A stretch of 23,362 bases of DNA from the NCBI GenBank assembly GCA_035259145.1, contig DATFWQ010000388.1, positions 1-23,362 on the forward strand, written 5' to 3'. The translations under genes and the position numbers were made by a program. This document shows, piece by piece, positions 15,463-22,172 of the stretch. Numbering within the stretch: the first letter of the stretch is position 1; every line of letters starts with the position of its first letter. This DNA comes from CF-161 sp035259145. Its GTDB lineage: Bacteria > Chloroflexota > Dormibacteria > Dormibacterales > Dormibacteraceae. The notes below the pieces were generated by a model that worked only from the letters and a program-made list of their open reading frames with translations, was not told the origin of the DNA and ran no database searches.

Positions 15463-16443
15463 CTAAACGCCCGGGATCGTGGAGGGGTCGATCGGCACCG
15501 GCCGTGGCTGGCTGAAGCCATAGTCGAGCAGCTTGTTGGCGTCCGCGGTCAGCTCCAGGTCGCCGCCCATGAGCACCACGAGGAGGTGCCTGTCTCCTCG
15601 CGTCGCCGTACCAACCAGGCAGTAGCCGGCATCGTCGGTGTAACCGGTCTTGAGCCCGGTAGCGCCCGGGTAGGTCGACACCAGCTTTATGAACGTGTGG
15701 AAGAAGAACGCCTTGTGGGTCGGGTTCTGTGGCAGCAGCTGGTCTTTGGCGCCGGCGACGGCCATGATCGCCGGATAGTGCGTGGCGATCGCCTCTGCAG
15801 CTATCGCCAGGTCGTACGCGGTCGTGCGCATCCCGGGGTCGTCGAGTCCGCTTGGATTGGTGAACTGCGTATCACGCATCCCCAACGACGCCGCGTTCTC
15901 GTTCATCAGCTGCACGAATCGCTCGCGCGGGACAAAGGCTCGGGCCAGCGTCTCCGCGGCGTCGTTCCCCGAGACCAGGAACATGCCGTACATGAGATCG
16001 CGGACCGTCACAACCTCGCCCGGCGATAGTCCCATGAACGTCGAATCCGACTCCAGCGTGGTCGCCTCGACCGGTACGGTGATTTGCTGATCGAACGAGG
16101 AGGCGAGGTCCGCTGCCACCATGGCAGTGACCATCTTGGTGAGGCTGGCCGGCGGCCGGCGCGAGTGGTCATCACGCTCCCACATCACCTCCCTGGTGTC
16201 GGCGTCCACCACAATGGCGCTCTCGGCGTCGATGGCAAGGCTGGGCTGGCCGTGCTGCCCCAGCCAGTCGATTGGCAGTGGCGGAGGAGTGGGTGGTGGA
16301 ACCGGGGCCAGAGCTCGAGGGTCGACCGGGATAACCGACGTGGCCCGCGAAGCCGCGGCCGCACCCTGATGCGCGCGTGACACGGAAATGCCGGAGCGGG
16401 CGGCGATCAGGCCCACCGTGCCAAGCAACAGCACGAGGCCCAA
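15463..16443 (-). CDS. D-alanyl-D-alanine carboxypeptidase (peptidase S11, DacA-like)
   Basis: This penicillin-binding protein trims the terminal D-Ala of peptidoglycan stem peptides outside the membrane. Counted from the TTG at 16443, it shows the S100-x-x-K103 motif (ASLTKM), S158-G-N160 and K265-T-G267. A hydrophobic N-terminal segment is followed by a proline-rich linker (44-57). TTG 16443 is the first standard start codon, but it would begin inside the hydrophobic segment and lose its positive flank. The same frame continues upstream as HIRRQRRW to an ATA codon at 16521. That codon lies exactly 8 nt after TAGAAT, as at leaderless genes nearby, so the true start is probably 16521 (26 more residues). 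Confidence 0.9.
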   Translation of the reverse strand: MGLVLLLGTVGLIAARSGISVSRAHQGAAAASRATSVIPVDPRALAPVPPPTPPPLPIDWLGQHGQPSLAIDAESAIVVDADTREVMWERDDHSRRPPASLTKMVTAMVAADLASSFDQQITVPVEATTLESDSTFMGLSPGEVVTVRDLMYGMFLVSGNDAAETLARAFVPRERFVQLMNENAASLGMRDTQFTNPSGLDDPGMRTTAYDLAIAAEAIATHYPAIMAVAGAKDQLLPQNPTHKAFFFHTFIKLVSTYPGATGLKTGYTDDAGYCLVGTATRGDRHLLVVLMGGDLELTADANKLLDYGFSQPRPVPIDPSTIPGV

Positions 16444-16529
16444 GGCTCCACCGGCCCACCGGCGTTGACGCCGAATGTGACCGTGGGCGGCAACTTCCGT
16501 CGCGGGCTCGGTCGTGTCTATGTGCCGCG

Positions 16530-16535
16530 ATTCTA
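16530..16535 (-). promoter_or_regulatory. -10 element (TAGAAT) of the D,D-carboxypeptidase gene
   Basis: TAGAAT on the minus strand is separated by 8 nt from the in-frame ATA at 16521-16519. The same motif and spacing precede the debranching and ferredoxin genes, where the codon is GTG. It marks the probable 5' end of the carboxypeptidase transcript. Confidence 0.45.
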
Positions 16536-16560
16536 GGGTCTGACTCGATTCCGGCGAGCG

Positions 16561-16884
16561 TTACCGATCAGGGGGCAGCGAGCCGAGCACGTCCTGGATC
16601 GCCATCAGCCGGGCGACGTAGGAGCGAACCGGCTCTCCAAGCTCTGCGGCCAGGCTCCAGAGCGTCTGATTGCCCTCAGCCTCGCGGGCCGCCAGCATCG
16701 AGCGGTGTCCCGGGATGACGCGACCGCCTCGCTCCAGAGTCGCCTCGACGATACTTCCAAGCCAGGACTCGTAAAGCGCCACCTCCTGGAGGCGCGGGCT
16801 GTCACCTGGAAAGGCGTCTGCTCGGTGCTCGTCCCAGAGGCGGCGCAGGCGGACATAGCCCTCCGAAGGGACCGAGACGTTCAG
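16561..16884 (-). CDS. conserved-looking hypothetical protein, 107 aa
   Basis: I do not recognise the family. The frame follows the isocitrate dehydrogenase gene. A CTG at 16884 overlaps its stop as CTGA, the same geometry as the TTGA overlaps elsewhere here; the first standard start is a GTG at 16782, which would leave 73 residues. The protein is mostly helical and polar, with RLRRLWDEHRADAF at the start, a WLGSIVEATLERGGRVIPGHR middle and an arginine-rich end. The frame also stays open far upstream as a shadow of isocitrate dehydrogenase, so only this distal part is likely coding. No signal peptide or membrane segment is seen. Confidence 0.55.
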   Translation of the reverse strand: MNVSVPSEGYVRLRRLWDEHRADAFPGDSPRLQEVALYESWLGSIVEATLERGGRVIPGHRSMLAAREAEGNQTLWSLAAELGEPVRSYVARLMAIQDVLGSLPPDR

Positions 16885-17972
16885 GCGCCCGCCCGCAGCT
16901 TCTCCACGACGGCGTCGGCGACCTGTATGGTGCCGACCGAGGTTGGGTCGCTGCGACTCTCCTTCATGTCGTAGGTGACCGCGCGTCCCTCCCTGATGAC
17001 GTCGGCGATCCCGTGCTCCAATGCGTCGGCGGCCGCCGTCTCCTTGAGGTGGCGGAGCATCAGGACGCCGGACAGCATCAGCGCCATCGGGTTTACCCGG
17101 TTCTGCCCCGCATACTTGGGCGCGCTCCCGTGCGTCGCTTCGAAGACGGCTCCGTCGGTGCCGATGTTGGCGCCAGGAGCAAGGCCCAGCCCCCCGATCA
17201 TCCCGGCGCCGAGGTCGGAGACGATATCGCCATAGAGGTTTGGCAGCACCAGCACGTCGTACTCGCGCGGTCGCAGCACCAGTTGCATGCACATGTTGTC
17301 CACGATGCGGTCTTCGAACTCGATGTCCGGGTTCCGCCGGGCTACCTCGCGCCCGACAGCCAGAAAGAGGCCGTCGGTGTGCTTCATGATGTTCGCCTTG
17401 TGCACCAGAGTGATCTTCTTGCGTCCGTACTGGCGGGCATAGTCGAACGCGTACTGGACGATTCGCTCCGAGCCCGAGACCGAGATCGGCTTGATCGATA
17501 GTCCGCTGTCGGGCCGGATCCTTTTGCGTGAGAGGACAGAGACCTCCTCCAGCACCTGGCGGCACTCGGGTGTCCCCTTCTCGAACTCGATGCCGATGTA
17601 GATGTCCTCCGAGTTCTCGCGGATGACAACAAAGTCGAGGTCCTCCCGGAGGTTGCGCGCGCCCGGATAGGCCTTGATCGGCCGGACGCATGCGTAGAGT
17701 TCCAGCTCCTGGCGGAGGGCGACGTTGACGCTCCGAAAGCCGGTCCCCACCGGAGTCGTAATCGGGCCTTTGAGGGCGACTCGGCTGCGGCGGATGGACT
17801 CCAGCACGTGCTCGGGGAGCGGCGTGCCGTATTCGGCCATCACGTTCTCGCCCGCCTGCTGGACGTCCCAATCGAACTCGACGCCGGTCGCCTCCAGGGC
17901 TCGCACCGTCGCCTCACTGATCTCCGGGCCGACGCCATCGCCCGGGATCAGGGTGACTGAGTGCCGAGCCAA
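16881..17972 (-). CDS. isocitrate/isopropylmalate dehydrogenase family, probably NAD-dependent isocitrate dehydrogenase
   Basis: The 363-residue beta-decarboxylating dehydrogenase has VTLIPGDGVGPEI at its start, the substrate segment RENSEDIYIGIEFEKG, catalytic KANIMKHTDG and NLYGDIVSDLGAGMIGGLGLAPG, and the nucleotide-binding EATHGSAPKYAGQNRVNP. It probably oxidises isocitrate to 2-oxoglutarate in the TCA cycle. The SED segment and GIEF favour isocitrate over isopropylmalate, but homoisocitrate or isopropylmalate activity cannot be fully excluded. The TTG at 17972 was chosen because it gives the family N-terminus and lies 7 nt after the ferredoxin stop; the frame upstream is a shadow of ferredoxin. 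Cotranscription with ferredoxin is likely. Confidence 0.9.
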   Translation of the reverse strand: MARHSVTLIPGDGVGPEISEATVRALEATGVEFDWDVQQAGENVMAEYGTPLPEHVLESIRRSRVALKGPITTPVGTGFRSVNVALRQELELYACVRPIKAYPGARNLREDLDFVVIRENSEDIYIGIEFEKGTPECRQVLEEVSVLSRKRIRPDSGLSIKPISVSGSERIVQYAFDYARQYGRKKITLVHKANIMKHTDGLFLAVGREVARRNPDIEFEDRIVDNMCMQLVLRPREYDVLVLPNLYGDIVSDLGAGMIGGLGLAPGANIGTDGAVFEATHGSAPKYAGQNRVNPMALMLSGVLMLRHLKETAAADALEHGIADVIREGRAVTYDMKESRSDPTSVGTIQVADAVVEKLRAGA

Positions 17973-17979
17973 AGCGGTT

Positions 17980-18222
17980 CTACCGCTTGAAGTAGTCGGT
18001 GTTGATCTTGATGAACGAGGTCCACTCGGCCGGAACCTCGTCCTCAGGAAAGATCGCGTCCACGGGGCAGGGATCCACGCACGCGCCGCAGTCGATGCAC
18101 TCGTCGGGATCGATGAAGTACATCTCCGACGCATCGTCGGTGTGGATACAGTCGACCGGGCAGACCTCCACGCACGAGGCGTCCTTCACTCCGATGCAAG
18201 GCTGGGTGATGACGTAAGCCAC
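17980..18222 (-). CDS. fdxA: seven-iron (3Fe-4S plus 4Fe-4S) ferredoxin
   Basis: The 80-residue electron carrier has the FdxA cysteine pattern: C9, C17, C21 and C25 in the first half, C42, C45, C48 and C52 in the second. C9, C17 and C52 would bind the 3Fe-4S cluster and C21, C42, C45 and C48 the 4Fe-4S cluster. The start was set at GTG 18222 because it gives the family's usual AYVITQPC start and lies 8 nt after TAGAAT. The in-frame TTG at 18231 overlaps that -10 box. It is followed after 7 nt by isocitrate dehydrogenase. Confidence 0.93.
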   Translation of the reverse strand: MAYVITQPCIGVKDASCVEVCPVDCIHTDDASEMYFIDPDECIDCGACVDPCPVDAIFPEDEVPAEWTSFIKINTDYFKR

Positions 18223-18230
18223 GTGGTTCA

Positions 18231-18236
18231 ATTCTA
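18231..18236 (-). promoter_or_regulatory. -10 element (TAGAAT) of the ferredoxin operon
   Basis: TAGAAT on the minus strand lies 8 nt before the GTG at 18222 with no Shine-Dalgarno. TGGACC about 16 nt upstream is a weak -35 candidate, directly next to the hairpin repeat cluster. Confidence 0.55.
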
Positions 18237-18260
18237 GCGAGGCCGCCTACCCGGTCCAGC

Positions 18261-18407
18261 CCGACTCTCCCCGGCGAAGCCGGGGGAGGCCGACTCTCCC
18301 CCGCGAAGTCGGACCGCGAAGTCGGGGGAGTACCCGGCGAAGCCGGGGAGGGCGTCTCTCCCCCGCGTAAAGTCGGGGGAGTACCCGGCGAAGCCGGGGG
18401 AGGGGGG
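18261..18407. repeat. cluster of three GC-rich double-hairpin repeat units
   Basis: Three units lie head to tail: a short one (18263-18288), one with an internal 13-bp duplication of CCGCGAAGTCGG (18292-18350) and a full one (18355-18407). Each full unit has CTCCCCCG pairing with CGGGGGAG, then GTACC, then CCGGC-GAA-GCCGG and a G-rich tail. The full unit closely matches the single copy at 8762-8814. The cluster fills the gap between the sigma-factor gene end and the ferredoxin promoter. Confidence 0.85.
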
Positions 18408-18428
18408 CCCGCGATGGCCTATGCCGGC

Positions 18429-19412
18429 TCAGAGCGCCGGCGGTAGGCCGAACGCCGCGAACAGCTCGGCGCCGAACGTGGTGATCTCGACGATGGCGCC
18501 ATCCTCGATGCGCAGTACATCGAACTTGAATGGCCGAAACACGGAATCGCCCGGCCGACGCAGGTAGCTCGCCGCCGTGGGCATCCGGTTGGCCTGCGTG
18601 GGGACCAGGCGCCAGTCGCCGTCTCTGTCCTCTCCAAACGCGCGTTCGAGGAGCGGGGCGATCGCATCCAGCCCCTCGTAGCACAACCCGTTCGGCGGCA
18701 TCGTGATCCGGATGTCCTGCGCCGCGATCGCAACGGCTGCCGCGGCATCGCAGCGTTCGTGGGCATCCATGAACCGCTCCAGCAGCGCCCGTTCCCCCGC
18801 ACTCGGCTCGCGAGCGGACCAATCCGCGCGCCGGGACGGCAGGTGCTCCCGCATCGTCGTGCGAGCTCGCTGGAGCGCGCTGTTCGCCGCGGCGACGCTC
18901 GTCTCGAGGAGTGATGCCGTCTCGGATGCCGGCCAGCCGAGCACGTCTCGGACTATCAACGCCGCGCGCTGCCTCGCAGGCAGGAGCTGCACGGCAGCGA
19001 GGAATGCGAGCTCGATGGTCTCTCGCTCGACCGCGACCACGTCCGGCTGGTCGTCGCTCGGCGCGACCTCGTCCAGCAACCTGTCCGGGTAGGGCTGGAG
19101 CCACGACACCTCGGCGACGGAGTGCATGTTCGTCAGACGGCGTGAGCTTCGCCGGAGCATGTCGAGGCAGACGTTGGTCGCGATGCGGTAAAGCCAGGCA
19201 CGGAACAATGAGCTTCCGTCGAAGCTGTCTCGGCTCTGCCACGCGCGCAGAAACGTCTCCTGAACCGCGTCGTCCGCATCGTCGAAGGAGGCGAGCATCC
19301 TGTAGCAGTGGACATGCAGCTCGCGCCGGTGGCGCTCGGTGAGCGCCGCGAAGGCGGACTGCTCACCGGCCATTGCGGCGCCAACCAGCTCGTCGGTTCG
19401 ATCAATCGTCAT
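18429..19412 (-). CDS. ECF sigma factor with C-terminal SnoaL-like domain (SigX5/SigG-like)
   Basis: The 327-residue protein has sigma region 2 (about 14-85; HVHCYRMLASFDDADDAVQETFLRAW), a linker and sigma region 4 (about 135-195; LPARQRAALIVRDVLGWPASETASLLETSVAAANSALQRAR). A C-terminal SnoaL/NTF2-like domain follows (about 205-327), ending in FKFDVLRIEDGAIVEITTFGAELFAAFG. This domain set is typical of actinobacterial SigG/SigX5-type ECF factors, where the extra domain can control activity in place of an anti-sigma factor. ATG 19412 has a weak GAGGCAG upstream. No anti-sigma gene is adjacent. Neighbouring VOC, SDR and hydrolase genes may be its targets, which is inference. Confidence 0.9.
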   Translation of the reverse strand: MTIDRTDELVGAAMAGEQSAFAALTERHRRELHVHCYRMLASFDDADDAVQETFLRAWQSRDSFDGSSLFRAWLYRIATNVCLDMLRRSSRRLTNMHSVAEVSWLQPYPDRLLDEVAPSDDQPDVVAVERETIELAFLAAVQLLPARQRAALIVRDVLGWPASETASLLETSVAAANSALQRARTTMREHLPSRRADWSAREPSAGERALLERFMDAHERCDAAAAVAIAAQDIRITMPPNGLCYEGLDAIAPLLERAFGEDRDGDWRLVPTQANRMPTAASYLRRPGDSVFRPFKFDVLRIEDGAIVEITTFGAELFAAFGLPPAL

Positions 19413-19446
19413 TTGAGCACTGCCTCACGCCGTGGTACGGTCCCCG

Positions 19447-19869
19447 TCACACTCCGGGCCGGCTGCGCCCGACCTCCTGCAACACCCAGCTGTTGCCGTC
19501 GGGATCCCTGAAATCGGCGAACGAGTTGTAGTCGCCCCTTTGAGGATCCGGACCCGGCACCCACCCGCCCGACTCGAGATGCCGGACCTCGCTGACGTCC
19601 GCCCCCCGTCCGACCAGCTCGGCGCGTGCCGCGACGATGTCGGAGACCACGAGGTGCAGGCCCTCGACGGAGCCCGGCGCCGCCTTCGTGATCCCCTTCC
19701 CGACGGAGATCGAGCAGGCCGAGCCCGGCGGACTCATCTGCACGACGCGAAAGTCGTCTCCGGCCCGGTGGTCGACGTCCAGGTTGAAGCCCACCTTCTC
19801 CGTGTAAAAGGCCTTGGCGCGGTCCACGTCCGAGACAGGGATCAGTACGAGCTCTAGCTTCAAATCCAC
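19447..19869 (-). CDS. VOC (glyoxalase-like) superfamily protein
   Basis: The 140-residue protein has the VOC fold pattern: LVLIPVSDVDRAKAFYTEKVGFNLDVD at the N-terminus and NSFADFRDPDGNSWVLQEV at the C-terminus. Related proteins are annotated as glyoxalases or extradiol-dioxygenase-like, and the substrate is unknown. GTG 19869 was chosen because AAGGGAG lies about 8 nt upstream; an in-frame TTG at 19893 would add eight residues. It lies just upstream of the sigma-factor gene and downstream of the SDR gene in the same orientation. VOC genes beside ECF sigma genes are common in high-GC bacteria. Confidence 0.85.
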   Translation of the reverse strand: MDLKLELVLIPVSDVDRAKAFYTEKVGFNLDVDHRAGDDFRVVQMSPPGSACSISVGKGITKAAPGSVEGLHLVVSDIVAARAELVGRGADVSEVRHLESGGWVPGPDPQRGDYNSFADFRDPDGNSWVLQEVGRSRPGV

Positions 19870-19902
19870 GAGGAATTCTCCCTTGTCAGTCAATTGGGTT
19901 GG

Positions 19903-20691
19903 TCAACGGAGGACGAGCCCGGACGTGACGTTCACCATCGTCCCGGTCATGCCCGCAGCTCGGTCCGAAGCCAGGAACGCCGCCACCTCGGCAACGTCGG
20001 CCAGCCTAGGGGCCCGCCGCAGCGCGGCCATCCCCGCGATCATCTCCTCTACAGTCTGCGGCTCTGGCACCTTCTCGCCTCCGACCTCGACGAGCCTCTC
20101 CTTCGACAGGGTCTCGACGACGCCGGCTGTCCAGATGCCGCATACGCGGACGCCGCGGGGTCCCACCTCGGCCGCCAGGTAGCGCATGAACGCCTCGGTC
20201 GCCGCGTCGGCCGGTCCGGTGCTGCCCATGCCGGGGATGGCACCCGCGGCCGAAGCGCTGTTCAAGTGGAGGATCACGCCAGACCCCTGCTCGATCATCT
20301 TCCGCGATGCAGCTCGTGCGGTGATGAAATTCGACTGCAGCCCCGTGACGACCGCACGAAGGAGGTCGTCCGTCGACATGTCGACCAGAGGCGTTCCCTG
20401 GACGTCCCCTCTCGTAACCAGGTTGAAGGAAACGTCGACGCTGCCGGCCTCCGAGGCCACGGCCCGGACGTGCCCCTCGACCGCCCGTTCGTCCAGGGCG
20501 TCGAGCACAGCCACCTCGGCCGACCCGCCCGCTGCCACGATGTCCTGCGCCACCGCCTCGAGCTTCTCTCGAGTCCGTCCGGCGATACGGACCCTCGCAC
20601 CCTCGCGGGCAAAGGACCGAGCTACGCCGCTTCCGATCCCACCGCCGCCGCCGTAGATGATCGCCACTTTGCCCTGCAGAAGCCTGGTCAT
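19903..20691 (-). CDS. short-chain dehydrogenase/reductase-like protein lacking the Tyr-Lys catalytic pair
   Basis: The 262-residue protein has an SDR Rossmann fold: a glycine-rich IIYGGGGGIG (11-20), RTREKLE after strand 2, LDALDERAV and a C-terminal GTMVNVTSG. At the catalytic site the expected YxxxK is T158-x-x-x-D162 (MGSTGPADAATEAF), so Tyr and Lys are missing although Ser is present in LNSAS (144-147). The usual NNAG is replaced by NLVTRG. It may be a non-catalytic or differently catalysing SDR; related annotated oxidoreductases I recall show similar loss. ATG 20691 has a strong AGGAGG five bases upstream. It precedes the VOC and sigma genes. Confidence 0.85.
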   Translation of the reverse strand: MTRLLQGKVAIIYGGGGGIGSGVARSFAREGARVRIAGRTREKLEAVAQDIVAAGGSAEVAVLDALDERAVEGHVRAVASEAGSVDVSFNLVTRGDVQGTPLVDMSTDDLLRAVVTGLQSNFITARAASRKMIEQGSGVILHLNSASAAGAIPGMGSTGPADAATEAFMRYLAAEVGPRGVRVCGIWTAGVVETLSKERLVEVGGEKVPEPQTVEEMIAGMAALRRAPRLADVAEVAAFLASDRAAGMTGTMVNVTSGLVLR

Positions 20692-20894
20692 ATCAACCTC
20701 CTCGGCTTGTCAGCCCCGAACTTCGGAGGGTGAAACGTCGGCTGCCCTGAAAACTCATCGGTCGCGCGATGATGAGGGCCCAACGCCGTCGAGCACGGCA
20801 AGGAGGGAGCCGCTCGACCGTTGCCGATGGCGCGGGTACTCTCTCTGGGAAGCAATCACCCGCCCTGACAACCGCCCGCAGGAGCAGACAGCTG

Positions 20895-21773
20895 ATGTTC
20901 GACGGTTTCGAGGAATTCGACGTCGCCGTGACCGGCACGACGATCCACGGACGGCGTGGCGGAGACGGCCCACCGCTGCTTTTCCTTCACGGGATCCCGG
21001 AGACGCACCTGATGTGGCATATGGTCGCCCCCTCGCTGGCCGGCGAACACACCATCGTCGCAACCGATCTGCGGGGCTACGGCGACAGTGGCAAGCCCGC
21101 CAGCACGGATGACCACGGACCATACGCGATGCGTGAGATCGCCCGCGACCAGATCGAGGTGATGAGGCAGCTCGGCCACGATCGCTTCGGTGTAGCCGGA
21201 CATGACAGAGGCGCGCGCTGCGCCTACCGAATGGCGCTCGATCACCCTGACGCGGTGACGCGGCTCGCCGTGCTGGACATAGTTCCAACCGGTGATGCCT
21301 TTCGCACCGCCAACATGGAATTCAGTCTCGATTTCTGGGTCTGGTCATTCCTCGCCGCACCGTTTCCAGTTCCCGAAGAACTCATTCAGGGCTCGCCGGC
21401 GACGATGGTGAACCACATGCTCGACTGGTGGTCGTCTACGCCAGGTGCCTTTCCGCCCGAGGTGCGCAACAACTACATTGAGAAGTTCTCCCACGCGGAC
21501 ACGATCCACGCGATATGCGAGGAATACCGCGCCGCGGCGACGATCGACTATCGTCACGACGAAGCCGACCGCGGGCGCGTCAGAATCACGTGTCCAGTCC
21601 TGGCCCTGTGGAGCTGCGCCGGCCCGCTGGCAAGTTTGTACGAGCCGCTCAACGTGTGGGCCGACTGGGCCGATGACGTTCGCGGGGGCCCGATCGCGGC
21701 GGGCCACTTCCTGCCCGAGGAGGCGCCCGGTGAGATCTCCCACGAACTCCGCGAGTTTTTCGGGGAGCAGTAG
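20895..21773 (+). CDS. alpha/beta hydrolase, haloacetate-dehalogenase-like
   Basis: The 292-residue alpha/beta hydrolase has the oxyanion-hole HGIP (32-35), the nucleophile elbow GHDRGAR with D104 as nucleophile, D128 in LDIVPT and H271 in AGHFLPEE. R105 and R108 match the carboxylate-binding arginines of fluoroacetate dehalogenase. The halide-pocket His-Trp pair (usually HWFF) is V149-W150, so activity on fluoroacetate is doubtful; another haloacid or an epoxide is possible. ATG 20895 has AGGAG about ten bases upstream and begins the domain; the frame upstream to 20769 is not needed. It is divergent from the SDR gene, with 203 bp between them, and ends against the haemoglobin gene with no gap. 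Confidence 0.88.
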   Translation: MFDGFEEFDVAVTGTTIHGRRGGDGPPLLFLHGIPETHLMWHMVAPSLAGEHTIVATDLRGYGDSGKPASTDDHGPYAMREIARDQIEVMRQLGHDRFGVAGHDRGARCAYRMALDHPDAVTRLAVLDIVPTGDAFRTANMEFSLDFWVWSFLAAPFPVPEELIQGSPATMVNHMLDWWSSTPGAFPPEVRNNYIEKFSHADTIHAICEEYRAAATIDYRHDEADRGRVRITCPVLALWSCAGPLASLYEPLNVWADWADDVRGGPIAAGHFLPEEAPGEISHELREFFGEQ

Positions 21774-22172
21774 TCAGAACGGTGGCTCGTCGCGGTTCAT
21801 CATCGCCGTGGACGCCGTCTCGAAATACTCGGTGAATGCATCTCGGACAGCGGAGTCGAGTTCGACGCCGGCGATGGCAGCCCGCATGTGGCCCATCCAG
21901 GCATCGCGCTCCCGGCGTCCGATCGAAAACGGCAGATGCCGCATGCGAAGCCGGGGGTGGCCGCGGCGCTGGCTGTACCAGCCAGGGCCGCCCCAGTACT
22001 GGATGAGGAACAGCCGCAGGTGCTCGCCCGCGGCTGCGAACATGGTCGGGTCCTCCGGATAGAGCGGCCTTAGCAAGGGGTCCCCGGCGACGCCGGCGTA
22101 GAAGCGATCGACCAGCTTTCTGAACGTCTCCTCTCCCCCAGCTGCCTCGTAGACGCTGACCGCCTCGCTCAA
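21774..22172 (-). CDS. group II truncated haemoglobin (trHbO-like)
   Basis: The 132-residue haem protein has the 2-over-2 globin pattern of group II: Tyr B10 at Y25 (RFYAGV), proximal His F8 at H79 (RMRHLPFSIG) and Trp G8 at W92 (RDAWMGHM). Such proteins bind O2 or NO and have been linked to nitrosative or oxidative stress protection. The TTG at 22172 overlaps the ABC exporter stop as TTGA, so the two are probably translated together. It converges with the hydrolase gene without any spacer. Confidence 0.92.
   Translation of the reverse strand: MSEAVSVYEAAGGEETFRKLVDRFYAGVAGDPLLRPLYPEDPTMFAAAGEHLRLFLIQYWGGPGWYSQRRGHPRLRMRHLPFSIGRRERDAWMGHMRAAIAGVELDSAVRDAFTEYFETASTAMMNRDEPPF

Noticed and set aside
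16561..17871. 436-codon minus-strand frame as one protein
   Set aside because: The upstream three quarters overlap isocitrate dehydrogenase in another frame; only the part after its stop looks coding.
18261..18407. CRISPR array
   Set aside because: The units are adjacent and self-complementary, without unique spacers of constant length, and no cas genes are present.
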